Positions 62,660-64,000 of a stretch of DNA of 64,000 nt are shown one piece after another; position 1 is the first letter of the stretch, and the number at the start of each line of letters is the position of its first letter. The stretch comes from JBCCTX01 sp964652565. GTDB lineage: Bacteria > Bacteroidota > Bacteroidia > J057. The DNA lies in NCBI GenBank assembly GCA_964652565.1, contig CAZZEC010000004.1, positions 1-64,000 of the forward strand. The letters are read 5' to 3'. Position numbers and translations under genes: made by a program. The notes beneath the pieces were generated by a model. It saw only the letters and a program-made list of their open reading frames with translations. It was not told where the DNA came from and ran no database searches.

Positions 62660-64000
62660 TTAGGGAAGTGCCTTTTTAAGCGCATCTTGTTCCCTTCTTT
62701 CTTTTAACTTTTCACTGAGTTCTGAAACTATGGGTTCATATTCCTCCTTATCAGCCACATTCTCATTCTCCAATGGATCGTTTTCATGATTATAAAGCAT
62801 ACTTGCATAGATATCCCCGTTGTCAGGATGTAACCATTCAGTATACACGTATTGATCTGTTTTAATGCTTTCTCCTCTGTGAAACCTGCTATATATTTCA
62901 CTTTTAAAGGGCTGATTAGGATCTTCAAGCAAGGGAATCAAACTTTCACCATCCAAATGTTCGGGCATGGGTAATCCCGTTAATTCACATAGTGTTGGAT
63001 ATATATCTACAAATTCAGTCAACGCATGCGTCTCCTGATTACCTCCATATCCTGGTGCCTTAATAATCAAAGGAGCACGCATAGAAGTCTCAAAATTCGC
63101 ATGCTTACACCACATCGTATGATCCTCCAGATTCCATCCGTGATCTCCCCATAAGACGACGATGGTATTATCACTTAGTCCCAATTCATCCAATGCATCC
63201 AACAGTTTACCAATTTGAGCGTCTGTATAGCTTACACAGGCATAATATCCATGAGTAAGTATGCGTGCCGTATCTCGTGAAACGGGTTGACTAGATGGTA
63301 TAAGTGCATAATTCCTTAATTCTCCAGAATTGTGAATAGCTGCATCGGGAGCATTTTCTGGTCTAAATGGATTAGGCGACATAGGAATAGCATCCCTATC
63401 ATACAAATCCCAGTATTTTTTCGGGGCATTAAACGGCAAATGAGGCTTCCAAAATCCTACGGCTAAAAAAAATGGTTCCCCACTTTGTGAAAAACGCTTC
63501 AAGTCCTCCACCGCTTGCATGGCCAGCTTTCCGTCTTTGTATGCAGTATCCACAACTTCCGGTGCTTCAAAAGCAGGACCTCTTGCATTACCTCCAGTTG
63601 CAAAATCAGGATGACTTCGCACTATAGCCAGTGAGGTAGAATCTACATAATCAAACCATCCATAGTCTGGATGTCTGTTCTTAGGAGAGAAAGGCGCCTC
63701 ACTCCACGCATCTAACTGATCATTACTATGATGAAATATTTTACCCCTGGACAATGTGGTATATCCATTGTTTTTAAAATATTCTGGAATACTAGGAATG
63801 CCAGGAAAATCCTCTTCCAGTCGCGTGTAGTAATTGACAAAGCGTTGGGCTGTAGGTCGGACTCCAGACAATAAACTAGCTCTGGAGGCACCACAAACGG
63901 GAACCTGGCAATACGTGCGTTGAAAAATCGTCCCCAGTGAAGCTAAACGGTCTATATTGGGGGAATGAATATGCGTTTTCCCAAAACAGTTAAGCTCTGG
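62660..64000 (-). CDS. sulfatase (iduronate-2-sulfatase-like), 5' end missing
   Basis: The frame stays open to the window edge, giving at least 446 residues. The start lies outside the window. The formylglycine site reads PVCGASRASLLSG, a C-x-A-S-R variant of the common CxPSR, so the Cys would be matured by a formylglycine-generating enzyme. VLWGDHGWNLEDH and MWCKHANFE are the metal- and substrate-binding C-terminal motifs of the iduronate-2-sulfatase group. It is probably exported and removes sulfate from polysaccharides or glycosaminoglycan-like glycans. No maturase or glycosidase partner is visible before the edge. Confidence 0.92.
   Translation of the reverse strand, partial: PELNCFGKTHIHSPNIDRLASLGTIFQRTYCQVPVCGASRASLLSGVRPTAQRFVNYYTRLEEDFPGIPSIPEYFKNNGYTTLSRGKIFHHSNDQLDAWSEAPFSPKNRHPDYGWFDYVDSTSLAIVRSHPDFATGGNARGPAFEAPEVVDTAYKDGKLAMQAVEDLKRFSQSGEPFFLAVGFWKPHLPFNAPKKYWDLYDRDAIPMSPNPFRPENAPDAAIHNSGELRNYALIPSSQPVSRDTARILTHGYYACVSYTDAQIGKLLDALDELGLSDNTIVVLWGDHGWNLEDHTMWCKHANFETSMRAPLIIKAPGYGGNQETHALTEFVDIYPTLCELTGLPMPEHLDGESLIPLLEDPNQPFKSEIYSRFHRGESIKTDQYVYTEWLHPDNGDIYASMLYNHENDPLENENVADKEEYEPIVSELSEKLKERREQDALKKALP

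Overview
The window looks like a chromosomal segment of a Bacteroidota bacterium, most plausibly Saprospiria or Cytophagia. The evidence is two secreted proteins ending in type IX secretion (T9SS) sorting domains, LytTR two-component pairs, a DUF5683-dapB pair beside parB, a LETM1-related protein, long FtsX-type permeases, and AT-rich spacers without strong Shine-Dalgarno sites. No rRNA, tRNA, CRISPR array or phage module was seen. A run of 100 N at 55383-55482 marks an assembly gap inside a tandem repeat.

Layout. 1-9.4 kb: accessory genes (FAD monooxygenase, Tat lipoprotein with a PHP-like domain, small lipoprotein, glycosyltransferase) separated by gene-poor spacers that hold decayed remnants (TPR-like, VOC/glyoxalase-like), then purL. 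This part is bracketed by two near-identical copies of a miniature inverted-repeat element. 9.4-20 kb: Tat-exported class V aminotransferase, a HAD phosphatase fused to a six-hairpin glycosidase next to a sucrose-phosphate-synthase-like glycosyltransferase, a HerA-like ATPase, pckA, and a T9SS cargo protein. 20-32 kb: secreted alpha-amylase, two separate LytS/LytTR sensor-regulator pairs, a serine beta-lactamase-like hydrolase, a two-gene ABC exporter, and a Na/Ca exchanger. 32-36 kb: parB, DUF5683, dapB and a LETM1-related gene, without the expected parA.

36-58 kb is the most striking region. It is an envelope export locus with one HlyD-type adaptor, one MacB/LolD-type ATPase, five FtsX-type permeases of about 800 residues and one helical-repeat protein. 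Two paralogous sigma-54 response regulator/sensor kinase pairs are interleaved with it. Each regulator is divergent from transporter genes, and both divergent spacers contain a -24/-12 promoter preceded by tandem 17-bp sites of the form YGTYCMRNNNTGAMACR. The sites are spaced 23 bp apart and lie at the same distance from the promoter in both spacers. I infer a duplicated stress- or substrate-sensing circuit controlling one multi-permease exporter. A 43-residue reading frame lies between the first promoter and the adaptor gene.

58-64 kb: an unrecognised 816-residue protein with three diverged internal modules, a short hypothetical gene, a DUF4097-like secreted protein, an NTF2-like secreted protein, and the 3' part of a sulfatase cut by the window edge. 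Three copies of a composite repeat (18-bp-type GACGACAGACGATGG array, ACGGAAATCA core, AATTTAACAAT units) lie between co-directional genes. All three have the same orientation relative to transcription.
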